This document shows, in pieces, positions 1-7,606 of a stretch of DNA of 32,871 nt (position 1 is the first letter of the stretch; each line of letters opens with the position of its first letter). A program made the position numbers and the translations under genes. The notes under the pieces were generated by a model. The model ran no database searches. It was not told where the DNA came from and worked only from the letters and a program-made list of their open reading frames with translations. Source of the DNA: Actinomycetota bacterium (lineage in GTDB: Bacteria; Actinomycetota; Nitriliruptoria; Nitriliruptorales; Nitriliruptoraceae); NCBI GenBank assembly GCA_017852335.1, contig JAFMLG010000014.1, positions 1-32,871 of the forward strand, read 5' to 3'.

Positions 1-2
1 AC

Positions 3-719
3 CTCGACCGCCACGTCGCCGCCGGCCCCGCGTCCGCCGCGACGCCGGCCGCCGCACCCCGTGCGTCGGGCCGGTCCGACGACGCGCGCCGCCGCGCCGT
101 CCGCGCCGCCACGGCCCGGACGACGATCCGCTCGGCCGCGATCCCGCAGTTCACCCTGTACCGACGGCTCGACGTCGGGGCCGCCGCCGAGCGCCGCGCC
201 GGCCGCAGCTGGGTCACCGAGATCGGCCGGGCGCTCGCCGCCGCGCTGTGGCGGCACCCCGAGTGCAACGCCGTCTGGGACGACGAGGCCGGCGAGTCCC
301 GACCCCTGCCCGGCGTCCGCGTCGGCGTCGCGGTCGACGGCCCGGTCGGACTGGTCGTCGTGGCCGTCGACGACCCCGACGCCCCGGCACCGGAGGCGGC
401 GGACGCCGCGGTCCGGGCCGCGATCGCACGAGGGCGGGCCGGCAACGTCCTCCCCGCCGACCTCAAGGACGTCTCGACCACGATCTCGAGCCTCGGGGCC
501 CTCGGGGTCGACCGCTTCAACGCCCTCCTCGTCCCGCCGCAGCCGACGATCCTCTCGGTCGGACGGATCGTCGACACGCCCGTCGTCGTCGACGGCGTCG
601 TCCGGGTCCGTCCGATGATGGAGGTCGGGCTGACGGTGGACCACCGCGTCGCCGACGGCGCCGACGGCGCGCGCTTCCTCGAGACCTTCGTGCGGCGCTT
701 CGAGGGACTGGGGGAGTGA
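3..719 (+). CDS. Dihydrolipoamide acyltransferase (E2), C-terminal catalytic part, cut by window start
   Basis: This is the 3' end of an E2 component of a 2-oxoacid dehydrogenase complex, which moves an acyl group from lipoyl-lysine to CoA. The open frame enters from the left edge, so lipoyl and subunit-binding domains, if present, lie outside. The visible 238 residues are the catalytic domain. They begin with an Arg/Ala-rich stretch and IPQFTLYRRLDV, which matches the usual IPHFTL...DV entry of the family, and end with LTVDHRVADGADGARFLETF, which holds the catalytic His of the DHRxxDG motif. The stop overlaps the ptsH start by one base (TGATG), so the two genes are probably cotranscribed. 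Which oxoacid it serves (pyruvate, branched-chain) cannot be told. Because the Kgd protein in this window has no lipoyl domain, this E2 is a possible lipoyl partner for it; that is inference from mycobacterial DlaT. Confidence 0.88.
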   Translation, partial: LDRHVAAGPASAATPAAAPRASGRSDDARRRAVRAATARTTIRSAAIPQFTLYRRLDVGAAAERRAGRSWVTEIGRALAAALWRHPECNAVWDDEAGESRPLPGVRVGVAVDGPVGLVVVAVDDPDAPAPEAADAAVRAAIARGRAGNVLPADLKDVSTTISSLGALGVDRFNALLVPPQPTILSVGRIVDTPVVVDGVVRVRPMMEVGLTVDHRVADGADGARFLETFVRRFEGLGE

Positions 720-973
720 TGCCGTCGTTCACGCACACCATCGAGGACGAGGTCGGGCTGCACGCGCGGCCGGCCGCCATGTTCGTCCGGGCCGCCGGCG
801 GGTTCACCGCCGACATCACGGTGGCCCGTGATGACCGGACGGCGGACGCGAAGTCGCTGCTCGAGGTCCTGCAGCTCGAGGCGGGGAGGGGCGCGGTCGT
901 CACGGTGACGGCCGAGGGACCCGACGCCGACGAGGCGCTGGCCGCGCTCCGCGAGGTCCTGACCGCCGGCTGA
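719..973 (+). CDS. ptsH: Phosphocarrier protein HPr
   Basis: HPr (84 aa) carries phosphate from enzyme I to PTS enzyme II components or regulatory targets in the cytoplasm. The hallmark GLHARPA is at residues 13-19 with the phosphorylated His at position 15. Ser46 in DAKSLLEVLQL sits where the regulatory serine of Gram-positive HPr lies. Length and spacing are canonical. The ATG start overlaps the stop of the upstream E2 gene by one base. Enzyme I is encoded about 2.2 kb away on the opposite strand (3201-4865), and no enzyme II gene is seen in the window, so the substrate is unknown. Confidence 0.95.
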   Translation: MPSFTHTIEDEVGLHARPAAMFVRAAGGFTADITVARDDRTADAKSLLEVLQLEAGRGAVVTVTAEGPDADEALAALREVLTAG

Positions 974-1006
974 CCGGTCGTCGCCGGGCTGCCCGCGTGG
1001 CCCCCG

Positions 1007-1711
1007 TCAGCGCAGGCGCGACTCGCGGCGCAGGCTGACGGTCACCCCGTCGGCGTCGGGACGGACGCCGACGAGCGCGATGTCGTGCAGCCGCACGATC
1101 CCGCCGTCCCCCGCCGTCGCCGCGCCCTCTGCCGCGCCCGCGGCCGCGCGGCCGATCATCGCCGTCCGGCACCCGAGCGCCGCGGACCGCGCGGCGCCGG
1201 CCGGCCCGCCCTCGAGGGCCGCGACCCGGTGCGGGACCTGCCCCAGGTCGGCGAGGAACGCCGCCGCCCGCGCGGCGGCGTCGGGACCGCCGAGACCCGT
1301 CAGGGTGGGTCCCGGCGCGGCGATCCGGGCCCGCCGCAGCAGCCGTGCCAGTTCGTCCTCATCCGCCCGCGTCCAGAGGGCCGCCCGCCCCCGCGGCAGC
1401 GCGCGGAGCAGCGAGGCCGCCCCGCGCGTCCGCCGCACCGTCCGGAGCAGCAGCTCCTGCCGTGCGGCGAGCGCCGTCACCTCCGCCGCCGGATCCGCGT
1501 CCGGCGCGTGCCGTGCGACCACCGCCGCGGAGGGGCGCGCCGCCGCGTCCGCGAGGACCGCGTCCGGGTCGGCACCCACCCGTCCGGCCCACCATCGCCA
1601 CCGTGCCCGCTCGGCCGCGGCCGCGTCCAGCAGCACCCCGACGGGGTCGATGACGACCAGTCCGACCGTCCACGTCCGGCCGAAGGGGCCCCGCGGCGTC
1701 GCGGTCCCCAC
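1007..1711 (-). CDS. HAD-like protein with degenerate catalytic motifs
   Basis: A 234-residue protein with the layout of a HAD-superfamily hydrolase but without its key residues. Motif I reads LVVIDPVGVLLD (Asp22, then Pro-Val where the second catalytic Asp would be at 24). The C-terminal acidic motif, normally EDSPAG or similar, reads ALEGGPAGAARSAALG, so its Asp is also lost. The GTG start lies immediately after the ispD stop (TGAGTG), so it is the last gene of the ptsI - HAD - ispD operon. It converges on ptsH with only 33 bases between them. GC-rich codon use and a complete frame argue against a recent pseudogene. A non-catalytic or binding role is possible; the function is unknown. The HAD assignment itself is moderately sure. 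Confidence 0.72.
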   Translation of the reverse strand: MGTATPRGPFGRTWTVGLVVIDPVGVLLDAAAAERARWRWWAGRVGADPDAVLADAAARPSAAVVARHAPDADPAAEVTALAARQELLLRTVRRTRGAASLLRALPRGRAALWTRADEDELARLLRRARIAAPGPTLTGLGGPDAAARAAAFLADLGQVPHRVAALEGGPAGAARSAALGCRTAMIGRAAAGAAEGAATAGDGGIVRLHDIALVGVRPDADGVTVSLRRESRLR

Positions 1712-2437
1712 TCAGTCCGTCCCGCCGGGGGTCTCGTCCCACGTCCCGGCGCGCTGCTCGGCCCCGATGAGGTCCTCGATGAACGTCACCTTCGTGTTGT
1801 CGGGGTCCCCCTCGACGGTGGTGACGCGGAGGTCCGAGAACCGCGCGACGGACTCGGCCGTGTCCACGCCGTGGAAGCCCGCGGCGTCGGCCCGTCGGTA
1901 GGCGTCGAGCAGCTCGCGGGCCCGGAACGCCTGCGGGGTCTGGACGCCGCGGAGATCGGCCGCCCCGACCGGGGCGGAGCGGCCCGACGGGTCGACGCGG
2001 AGCAGGAACTCGCTCTCGAGCGGGAGCGCCGGGAGCGCACCACCGGTCACGGCCGCCGCCCGGAGGATCCGGTCGAGGAGCGCCTGACGGACGAACGGGC
2101 GCGCGGCGTCGTGGATCGCGACGAGCGTCACCGTGCCGTCCTCGATGTCCGGAGCGATCGCCTCGAGGCCGGCCCGTTCGCTGTCGTGCCGCGTGTCCCC
2201 GCCGTCGACGACCGTCCGCAGCTTGGTCACGTCGAGGCCGGACGCGATCGCGGTCGCGCGGTCGCGGTCCTCGGGCCGGACGACCAGCACGACGTCGTCG
2301 ACGAGGGGGCAGCGCTGGAACGCGGCGAGGGACCAGCCCACCATCGGGACGTCGCGCAGACGGAGGTAGACCTTGTTGTCGCCGACGCCGAGCCGGGCGG
2401 CCGAGCCGCCGGCCAGCAGGATCGCGGTGGTGGTCAC
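1712..2437 (-). CDS. ispD: 2-C-methyl-D-erythritol 4-phosphate cytidylyltransferase
   Basis: IspD (241 aa) joins MEP and CTP to form CDP-methylerythritol in the non-mevalonate isoprenoid pathway. The N-terminal nucleotide-binding loop is AILLAGGSAARLGVGDNKVYLRL, with Lys22 taking the place of the usual PK lysine. IHDAARPFV, GVQTPQAF, DTAESVARF and GDPDNTKVT are standard IspD motifs in the right order. The start is GTG at 2437, overlapping the stop of the upstream HAD gene as GTGA. In many bacteria ispD directly precedes ispF; here ispF is about 3.2 kb away on the other strand (5609-6124), and ispD instead sits in the ptsI operon. Confidence 0.95.
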   Translation of the reverse strand: MTTTAILLAGGSAARLGVGDNKVYLRLRDVPMVGWSLAAFQRCPLVDDVVLVVRPEDRDRATAIASGLDVTKLRTVVDGGDTRHDSERAGLEAIAPDIEDGTVTLVAIHDAARPFVRQALLDRILRAAAVTGGALPALPLESEFLLRVDPSGRSAPVGAADLRGVQTPQAFRARELLDAYRRADAAGFHGVDTAESVARFSDLRVTTVEGDPDNTKVTFIEDLIGAEQRAGTWDETPGGTD

Positions 2438-3204
2438 GCGGCCGCCGCCGCGACCTCGTGGAGGAAGCCGGCCAGGTCGGTGGCGAGGTGCAGGTCCGCG
2501 GCCGCGACGGCGGCGTCGCTCGCGCCCGTGACCGCGACGCCGGTCCCGGCCGCGCGCAGCATCGGGACGTCGTTCTCCGCGTCCCCGACGGCGACGACCT
2601 CCGACAGCGAGAGGCCCAGCGCGGCGACCACGTGGCGCAGGCCCGCGGCCTTGTCCGCCGCCGGAGCGTTCCACTCGAGGAAGCGGTGGCCGGTCCGCTG
2701 GACCCGGGCCCGGTCCGCGGCCAGGGTCCTGAGGTCGCCCTCCTCCGCGGCCTCGACGATGCTCAGGACCTTGATCACGGCCCGGCCGTCGCGGTCGGCC
2801 GTCGTCGGCATCGGCTCGCCGAGGACCTCGAGGACGTCGTGCTCGGGCCGGACGCGGTCGGTGACCAGCCGGCCGTCGGCGAGGTAGATCGCGTGGGGCA
2901 CGTCGCGGGCCCGGAGGACCTCGACGACCTCCTCCGCCACCACCTCGTCGAGGGGCTCCAGATGGTGGAACGTGCCGTCGGAGGCGACGACCGCCCCGCC
3001 GTTGCAGGTCACGTGCGGGCCGGGCAGGTCGAGCAGCTCCCAGAGGCCGCGGATCGACGACCACAGCTTGCCCGTCGCCATCACCAGCGGGACCCCGGCC
3101 GCCGTCACCGCCCGGACGGCGTCCCGGCGGGCCGGGGGGAGGGTCCCGTCGTGCTCGATCAGGGTGCCGTCGACGTCGACGGCGATCAGCCGGACGGGGG
3201 TCAC
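2434..3204 (-). CDS. Cof-type HAD-IIB phosphatase
   Basis: A 256-residue haloacid-dehalogenase hydrolase of the Cof/IIB class. Motif I is LIAVDVDGTL with nucleophile Asp10 and acid/base Asp12. Motif II follows in VPLVMATGK. The IIB cap lies in the middle, around CNGGAVVASDG. Motif III lysine and motif IV VVAVGDAENDVPMLRAAG come near the C-terminus. All catalytic motifs are intact, unlike the other HAD-like gene of this operon. The GTG start at 3204 overlaps the ptsI stop (GTGA), and its own stop overlaps ispD the same way. The frame is open further upstream, but the fold begins at this GTG. Family members dephosphorylate sugar phosphates, nucleotides or PLP; the substrate cannot be read from sequence. 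Confidence 0.88.
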   Translation of the reverse strand: MTPVRLIAVDVDGTLIEHDGTLPPARRDAVRAVTAAGVPLVMATGKLWSSIRGLWELLDLPGPHVTCNGGAVVASDGTFHHLEPLDEVVAEEVVEVLRARDVPHAIYLADGRLVTDRVRPEHDVLEVLGEPMPTTADRDGRAVIKVLSIVEAAEEGDLRTLAADRARVQRTGHRFLEWNAPAADKAAGLRHVVAALGLSLSEVVAVGDAENDVPMLRAAGTGVAVTGASDAAVAAADLHLATDLAGFLHEVAAAAA

Positions 3205-4865
3205 GGCAGCAGCGGGGCGACGAGCTCCCGCACGGCGTCCGCGTCGGGCAGCGTCAGCGCCCGCTCGGCCGCGGCCCGGACCGCGACCGGGTCCAGCTGC
3301 GCGACGGTCCACCGGACGAGGTCGACCCGGGACGCGGTCACCGAGAGCTCCTCGACGCCGTAGGCGAGGAACAGCGCCAGCGTCGCCGGGTCCCCGGCGG
3401 CCTCGCCGCAGACGGCGGTCGGGACGCCGGCGGCCGCACCGGCCGCCGCGGTCCGGGCGACCAGCTGGAGCACCGCCGGGTTCGCCGCGTCCTGGTGCGC
3501 CCCGAGGGCACCGTGCGTGCGGTCGGACGCGGTCACGTACTGCGTGAGGTCGTTCGTCCCGATCGAGAGGAAGGCGGCCCGCTCGGCGAGGTGGGGAGCG
3601 AGCAGGGCCGCGGACGGGGTCTCGACCATGACGCCGGCCGGGGGAGGGGTCCGGCCGGTCGCGACCGCGCGCGCCTCGAGCCGCGCGACGCCGGCCGCGA
3701 GATCGGCGGGCGACGAGACCATCGGGAACATGACCCGGAGCCGTTCCGGTGCGTCGACCCCGAGCAGCGCATCCAGCTGCACGTCGAACAGGTCGGGGTG
3801 CGCCAGCGTCAGCCGCAGCCCGCGCAGCCCGAGGAACGGGTTCTGCTCGGCCGGGAGCGCGAGGTACCCGACCTCCTTGTCCCCGCCGATGTCGAGGGTC
3901 CGGACCACGGTCGGGTCGGCGAACGCCTCGACCGCGGCCCGGTACGCCGTCAGCTGCTCCTCCCGGTCCGGGGCGTCGTCGCGCTCGAGGAAGAGGAACT
4001 CGGAGCGGAACAGCCCGATGCCGTCGGCCGCGGCCTCGGCGGCGTCGGCGACGCCGTCGAGCGTCCCGACGTTCGCGGCGACGAGCACGCGGTGCCCGTC
4101 GAACTCGGTCCGCGTCCCGCGGTGTCGGCGGTGCTCCTCGGCCCGGCGGTGCTGACCCTCGATGGCGGTGGCTGCACGGTCCCGTTCGGTGTCGTCCGGG
4201 TCGACGATCACGCGGCCGGCGTCGCCGTCGACGAGCACCGTGGTCCCGTCGGTCACCGCGGCCATCAGCCCCGCGGCGCCGACGACGGCGGGGATGCCGG
4301 CGGCCCGGGCCACGATGGCGGTGTGCGACGTCGGGCCGCCGCGCTCGGTCGCGAACGCGGCGACGCGTCCGAGGTCGAGGCGGACCGTGTCGGCGGGGGT
4401 CAGGTCGTCGGCGCAGACCACGGCGTCGTCCGGCACGTCGGGGTCGGCGCCCTCACGGCCGGCCGCCGTCGCGACCAGCTCGCGGCCGACCCCGCGGACG
4501 TCGTCGGCCCGCTGGGCGAAGTACTCGTCCTCCATCGCGGCGAACGTGGCGGCCATCCGCTCGACCGCGGCCCGGATCGCCGCGACCAGCGGGTCCCCGG
4601 TCCCGGTCCCCGCGGCCACGTCCTTCGCCAGCGCCGGGTCGGTCGCGATGAGGGCGTAGGCGTCGAGGACGTCGGCCTCCTCGACCCGGCCCTCGTCCCG
4701 GACCCGGGCCGCGAGGCCCTCCAGGCGGTCCGCGGTGCCGCGGGCGACCTCGGTGAAGGTCCGGTCGGTCGGGAGGTCGTCGGGGACGTCCAGCGGCTCG
4801 ACGCGGACGGCCGGTCCGAGGGCGAGGCCCTCGGACGCGGCCCGCGCCTGCAGCTCCGTCCCCAC
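3201..4865 (-). CDS. ptsI: Phosphoenolpyruvate-protein phosphotransferase (PTS enzyme I)
   Basis: Enzyme I (554 aa) takes phosphate from PEP and passes it to HPr. The phosphorylated His is His181 in ERGGPTSHTAIVARAAGIPAVVG. The PEP-binding barrel shows GIGLFRSEFLFL, the signature LSIGTNDLTQYVTASDR, and the catalytic Cys486 in AVCGEAAGDP. Length is close to the usual 570 aa. The frame stays open far upstream, so the start had to be chosen. GTG at 4865 is where homology begins, and a -10-like TACGCT lies 6 bases before it, which suggests a leaderless transcript starting at the GTG. The gene heads a coupled operon with a HAD phosphatase, ispD and a HAD-like protein. No enzyme II is nearby. Confidence 0.95.
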   Translation of the reverse strand: MGTELQARAASEGLALGPAVRVEPLDVPDDLPTDRTFTEVARGTADRLEGLAARVRDEGRVEEADVLDAYALIATDPALAKDVAAGTGTGDPLVAAIRAAVERMAATFAAMEDEYFAQRADDVRGVGRELVATAAGREGADPDVPDDAVVCADDLTPADTVRLDLGRVAAFATERGGPTSHTAIVARAAGIPAVVGAAGLMAAVTDGTTVLVDGDAGRVIVDPDDTERDRAATAIEGQHRRAEEHRRHRGTRTEFDGHRVLVAANVGTLDGVADAAEAAADGIGLFRSEFLFLERDDAPDREEQLTAYRAAVEAFADPTVVRTLDIGGDKEVGYLALPAEQNPFLGLRGLRLTLAHPDLFDVQLDALLGVDAPERLRVMFPMVSSPADLAAGVARLEARAVATGRTPPPAGVMVETPSAALLAPHLAERAAFLSIGTNDLTQYVTASDRTHGALGAHQDAANPAVLQLVARTAAAGAAAGVPTAVCGEAAGDPATLALFLAYGVEELSVTASRVDLVRWTVAQLDPVAVRAAAERALTLPDADAVRELVAPLLP

Positions 4866-4871
4866 GCGGTC

Positions 4872-4877
4872 AGCGTA
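4872..4877 (-). promoter_or_regulatory. -10-like hexamer for ptsI (leaderless)
   Basis: On the minus strand the hexamer TACGCT lies 6 bases upstream of the GTG of ptsI, so transcription would begin at or next to the start codon. No Shine-Dalgarno sequence is seen between them. The same arrangement occurs at two other minus-strand genes in this window (starts at 11696 and 18096). No clear -35 is visible. Confidence 0.5.
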
Positions 4878-4990
4878 GACCCGGGGTCCGAGGGGGCGTC
4901 CGCCCCGGGGGTCGGCCACGAACCCCTCTCGGACCAGCGGTGGACCGCGACGGCGGTGCGCCGGCCCGGTCCCTCGACCCGACCCGCCAG

Positions 4991-4996
4991 TAGGCT
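4991..4996 (+). promoter_or_regulatory. -10-like hexamer upstream of the 5058 gene
   Basis: TAGGCT fits the TAnnnT pattern seen before most transcription units here. It lies in the 192-base divergent gap between ptsI and the gene starting at 5058, giving a predicted leader of about 55 bases. No convincing -35 is seen. Confidence 0.4.
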
Positions 4997-5024
4997 CGGG
5001 ACCGAGGTCCTGTCCGTCCGACGT

Positions 5025-5040
5025 GCTCCCGCGGGGGAGC
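5025..5040 (+). other. Leader hairpin before the 5058 gene
   Basis: GCTCCC (5025-5030) and GGGAGC (5035-5040) form a perfect 6-bp stem with a GCGG tetraloop, 17 bases before the ATG at 5058. It would lie inside the predicted leader RNA. In DNA this rich in G+C such stems are common, so the role is uncertain. Confidence 0.35.
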
Positions 5041-5057
5041 GGCCAGGGGTCCGTCCG

Positions 5058-5603
5058 ATGAGCACGTGGGGCGTCCTGACGCTGACGCCGCTGGGCACCG
5101 CGCGTCTCGCCCAGCACCGGCGCGCGCTGTCCGGCTTCCTCGACGGGCTGGTCGCCGTGCCCTCCGCCGCCGCGGCGCCGGCCCGAGCGCGGCTCGGCGG
5201 CATCCTGGGCGCCCTCGTGGACGGGCTCTCGTCGGTCCCGCGCGACGTCGACCGGATCGCGCTGCTCGACGACCGCGCCCTCGACTCCCTCGGCGTCGAG
5301 CCGGTCCTCGAGATGCTGTCCTGGCTGGACGACGACCACGCCGCCGTCGTCCGGGCCGCTCCCGTCACCGACGCGCTGAAGCGGGTCGAGGGCGACGCGG
5401 TCGTCGGCGGGGTCGAGCGGGCCGGGCTGTACGTCCCGCAGCCGCCGCACATCATCCGCCGCCGGGAGCTGGAGGCCGCGCTCGGCGCGACGGACCTCGC
5501 CCGGGTCGCCGGGGATCCGGCGGGCCTGCTCGTCGCGGCCGGGCACGCGATCCGCGTCGTGCGCGACGCCGGGCCGCCGTTCACCCTGACGGCCGCGGCC
5601 TGA
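5058..5603 (+). CDS. Conserved-looking protein of unknown function
   Basis: A 181-residue cytoplasmic-looking protein that I do not recognise. It has no signal peptide, membrane segment or metal motif. The N-terminal part is Ala/Leu-rich and probably helical (about residues 10-65). Acidic stretches follow around EMLSWLDDDHAAVV. A more conserved-looking core reads AGLYVPQPPHIIRRRELEAAL near residues 127-147. The ATG start lies after a plausible promoter and leader, and the stop is 5 bases before the ispF GTG, so it is the first gene of the ispF unit. High GC at third codon positions supports coding. The Kgd, ispF and cysS neighbours give no hint of function. Confidence 0.7.
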   Translation: MSTWGVLTLTPLGTARLAQHRRALSGFLDGLVAVPSAAAAPARARLGGILGALVDGLSSVPRDVDRIALLDDRALDSLGVEPVLEMLSWLDDDHAAVVRAAPVTDALKRVEGDAVVGGVERAGLYVPQPPHIIRRRELEAALGATDLARVAGDPAGLLVAAGHAIRVVRDAGPPFTLTAAA

Positions 5604-5608
5604 CCCGG

Positions 5609-6124
5609 GTGGGGCCGACCGTCCGCGTCGGTATCGGGACCGACGTCCACGCCCACGGTGCGCCCGTCCCCGACGCCACCGTCGTGCTCGGGGGTGTGAC
5701 GATCCCCTGCGACGCCCCGCTGGTCGGGCACTCGGACGCCGACGTCGTCGCGCACGCGATCGCCGATGCGGTGCTCGGGGCCGCGGCCCTCGGCGATCTC
5801 GGGGCGCGGTTCGGCGTCGACGACCCGGCGCTGGCCGGAGCGGACTCGCTCGGACTCCTCGCCCGGGTCGTCGCCGACGCCCGGGAGGCCGGGTGGGACG
5901 TGGGGAACGTCGACGTGACGGTCGTGGCGCTCCGCCCGCGGATCGCGCCGCACCGCGCGGCCATGCGGGACCGGCTCGCGGTCGTCCTCGGTGTGGACGT
6001 CGACGCCGTCTCGGTCAAGGCGACGACGACCGACGGTCTCGGCGCCGTCGGCCGCGGCGAGGGCGTCGCCGCCCAGGCGGTCTGCCTGCTCGTCGCCCGA
6101 GGGGACGCGTCCCCCCGGGAGTAG
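5609..6124 (+). CDS. ispF: 2-C-methyl-D-erythritol 2,4-cyclodiphosphate synthase
   Basis: IspF (171 aa) cyclises CDP-methylerythritol 2-phosphate with loss of CMP, two steps after IspD in the MEP pathway. Metal ligands are visible as Asp12 and His14 in GIGTDVHAH and His41 in VGHSDADVVAHAIADAVLGAAALGDLG. The C-terminal signature is KATTTDGLGAVGRGEGVAAQAV. The family works as a trimer with a metal at each subunit interface. The GTG at 5609 is 5 bases after the upstream stop. The frame is open further upstream inside the preceding gene, but homology begins here. The TAG stop also forms the first bases of a -10-like hexamer for cysS. Confidence 0.95.
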   Translation: MGPTVRVGIGTDVHAHGAPVPDATVVLGGVTIPCDAPLVGHSDADVVAHAIADAVLGAAALGDLGARFGVDDPALAGADSLGLLARVVADAREAGWDVGNVDVTVVALRPRIAPHRAAMRDRLAVVLGVDVDAVSVKATTTDGLGAVGRGEGVAAQAVCLLVARGDASPRE

Positions 6125-6127
6125 CCT
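6122..6127 (+). promoter_or_regulatory. -10-like hexamer upstream of cysS
   Basis: TAGCCT overlaps the stop codon of ispF and matches the TAnnnT pattern found before other units in the window. It would give cysS its own promoter besides readthrough from ispF. Confidence 0.35.
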
Positions 6128-6132
6128 CGCCG

Positions 6133-6150
6133 CGCGCCGCCCGCGGCGCG
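6133..6150 (+). other. Perfect hairpin in the ispF-cysS gap
   Basis: CGCGCCGC (6133-6140) and GCGGCGCG (6143-6150) form a perfect 8-bp stem with a 2-base turn, starting 9 bases after the ispF stop. It could be a terminator or processing stem for the ispF message, or the 5' end of a cysS leader. There is no U-run after it. Confidence 0.4.
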
Positions 6151-6178
6151 TCCGGCCCGTCCCGACCCGGTGGTCCGC

Positions 6179-7606
6179 ATGTCCCTCTTCCTGTTCGACA
6201 CCCTCCGCCGCGCCGAGGTCGAGTTCGTCCCGGCCGTCGAGGGCCGGGTCGGGATGTACGTCTGCGGCCCGACGGTCCAGGCCGAGCCGCACGTCGGGCA
6301 CGGGCGGGCGGCGGTCGTGTTCGACCTGCTCCGCCGTCACCTGCAGCACTCGGGGCTGTCCGTCCGGTACGTGCAGAACGTGACCGACATCGACGACAAG
6401 ATCATCCTCCGTGCCCGGCGCGAGGGCACCGACGCCGCCGCCGTCGCGACGCGGTACGGACGGGTGTTCGAGCGGACGATGGACGCGCTCGGGGTGCTGC
6501 CGCCCGACGTCCGGCCGCTCGCGACGGGCCACCTGCTCGAGATGCAGGAGCTGGTCACCGCGCTGATCGCGGCCGACCGGGCGTACGTCGTCGACGGCGA
6601 CGTGTTCTTCCGCGTGCGGTCCTTCCCCGCCTACGGACGCCTCTCGAACCGCCGCGTCGACGAGCTGGTCGAGGGCGAGGACGTCGTCGACGCCGACCGC
6701 AAGGAGGACCCGCTCGACTTCGCGCTCTGGAAGGCCGCGAAGCCCGGCGAGCCGTCCTGGCCGTCGCCCTGGGGGCGCGGACGTCCCGGCTGGCACCTCG
6801 AGTGCTCGGCGATGTCGGTGGCGCACCTCGGGGCCGGGTTCGACATCCACGGCGGTGGGCTGGACCTCGTCTTCCCCCACCACGAGAACGAGATCGCCCA
6901 GCACGAGGCCGCGCACGGCACGACGTTCGCCCGCCACTGGGTGCACAACGGCATGGTCACGATGGGCGAGGCGAAGATGTCGAAGTCCGTCGGGAACGTC
7001 GTCGGGCTCGGCGACGCCGTCGCCGCGGTCGGCCGTGGGCCGCTCCGCCTCTGGTACCTCTCGGCCCAGCACCGCACGCCGCTGACCTTCGACGACGACC
7101 GGCTGGCCGACGCCGGCACCGTGTTCGCGCGCTTCCTGACCTTCGCCCGGGCCGCCCGTCGCGCCGCCGGTGACGCGGCGCCGGACGGCGCGACCGGACG
7201 GCGTCATCGTGACGCGTTCGTCGCGGCGCTCGACGACGACCTGAACGCCCCCGTCGCGGTCGCGGCGCTCCACGAGCTGGTCGCCGACGGCGGCGAGCGG
7301 CTCCGTCGTCCGGACGCCGAGGCGGGCGCGCTGGCCGACCTCGCCGCGACGCTGGTCGAGCTGGCCGACGACGTGCTCGGACTCGGCGTCGCGGACGTCC
7401 TGGCCGAGGAGGCGGCGCTCGGCGCCCGCGTCGCGCCGCTCGTCGAGGACGCGCTGGCCCGCCGGACCGAGGCCCGCGCCGCGAAGGACTTCGCGACCGC
7501 CGATGCGATCCGCGACCGCCTCGCCGCGGCCGGCGTCGTCGTCGAGGACGGGCCGGCCGGCGCGGTCTGGCACGTCCCGGCCCGGCCGGTGGCCGCCCCG
7601 CGGTGA
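6179..7606 (+). CDS. cysS: Cysteinyl-tRNA synthetase
   Basis: CysRS (475 aa) charges tRNA-Cys with cysteine. The class I signatures are present: the HIGH-like HVGH at residues 38-41 and KMSKS at 266-270. Zinc ligands fit the family pattern, with Cys29 in YVCGPTV, Cys in HLECSAM, and His in FPHHENE. The DALR anticodon-binding tail follows, ending in ATADAIRDRLAAAGVVVEDG. The length and the tail distinguish it from the shorter mycothiol ligase MshC. ATG at 6179 is preferred; an in-frame GTG at 6170 adds only three residues. Its stop overlaps the rlmB GTG (GTGA), so the two are coupled, as in many actinobacteria. Confidence 0.96.
   Translation: MSLFLFDTLRRAEVEFVPAVEGRVGMYVCGPTVQAEPHVGHGRAAVVFDLLRRHLQHSGLSVRYVQNVTDIDDKIILRARREGTDAAAVATRYGRVFERTMDALGVLPPDVRPLATGHLLEMQELVTALIAADRAYVVDGDVFFRVRSFPAYGRLSNRRVDELVEGEDVVDADRKEDPLDFALWKAAKPGEPSWPSPWGRGRPGWHLECSAMSVAHLGAGFDIHGGGLDLVFPHHENEIAQHEAAHGTTFARHWVHNGMVTMGEAKMSKSVGNVVGLGDAVAAVGRGPLRLWYLSAQHRTPLTFDDDRLADAGTVFARFLTFARAARRAAGDAAPDGATGRRHRDAFVAALDDDLNAPVAVAALHELVADGGERLRRPDAEAGALADLAATLVELADDVLGLGVADVLAEEAALGARVAPLVEDALARRTEARAAKDFATADAIRDRLAAAGVVVEDGPAGAVWHVPARPVAAPR

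Noticed and set aside
4400-7573. Minus-strand open frame of over 1000 codons across ispF and cysS
   Set aside because: No motifs, biased composition, and it opposes well-identified genes with canonical active sites.
6179-7606. Mycothiol ligase MshC instead of CysRS
   Set aside because: Length, the HVGH/KMSKS set and the long DALR tail fit CysRS.
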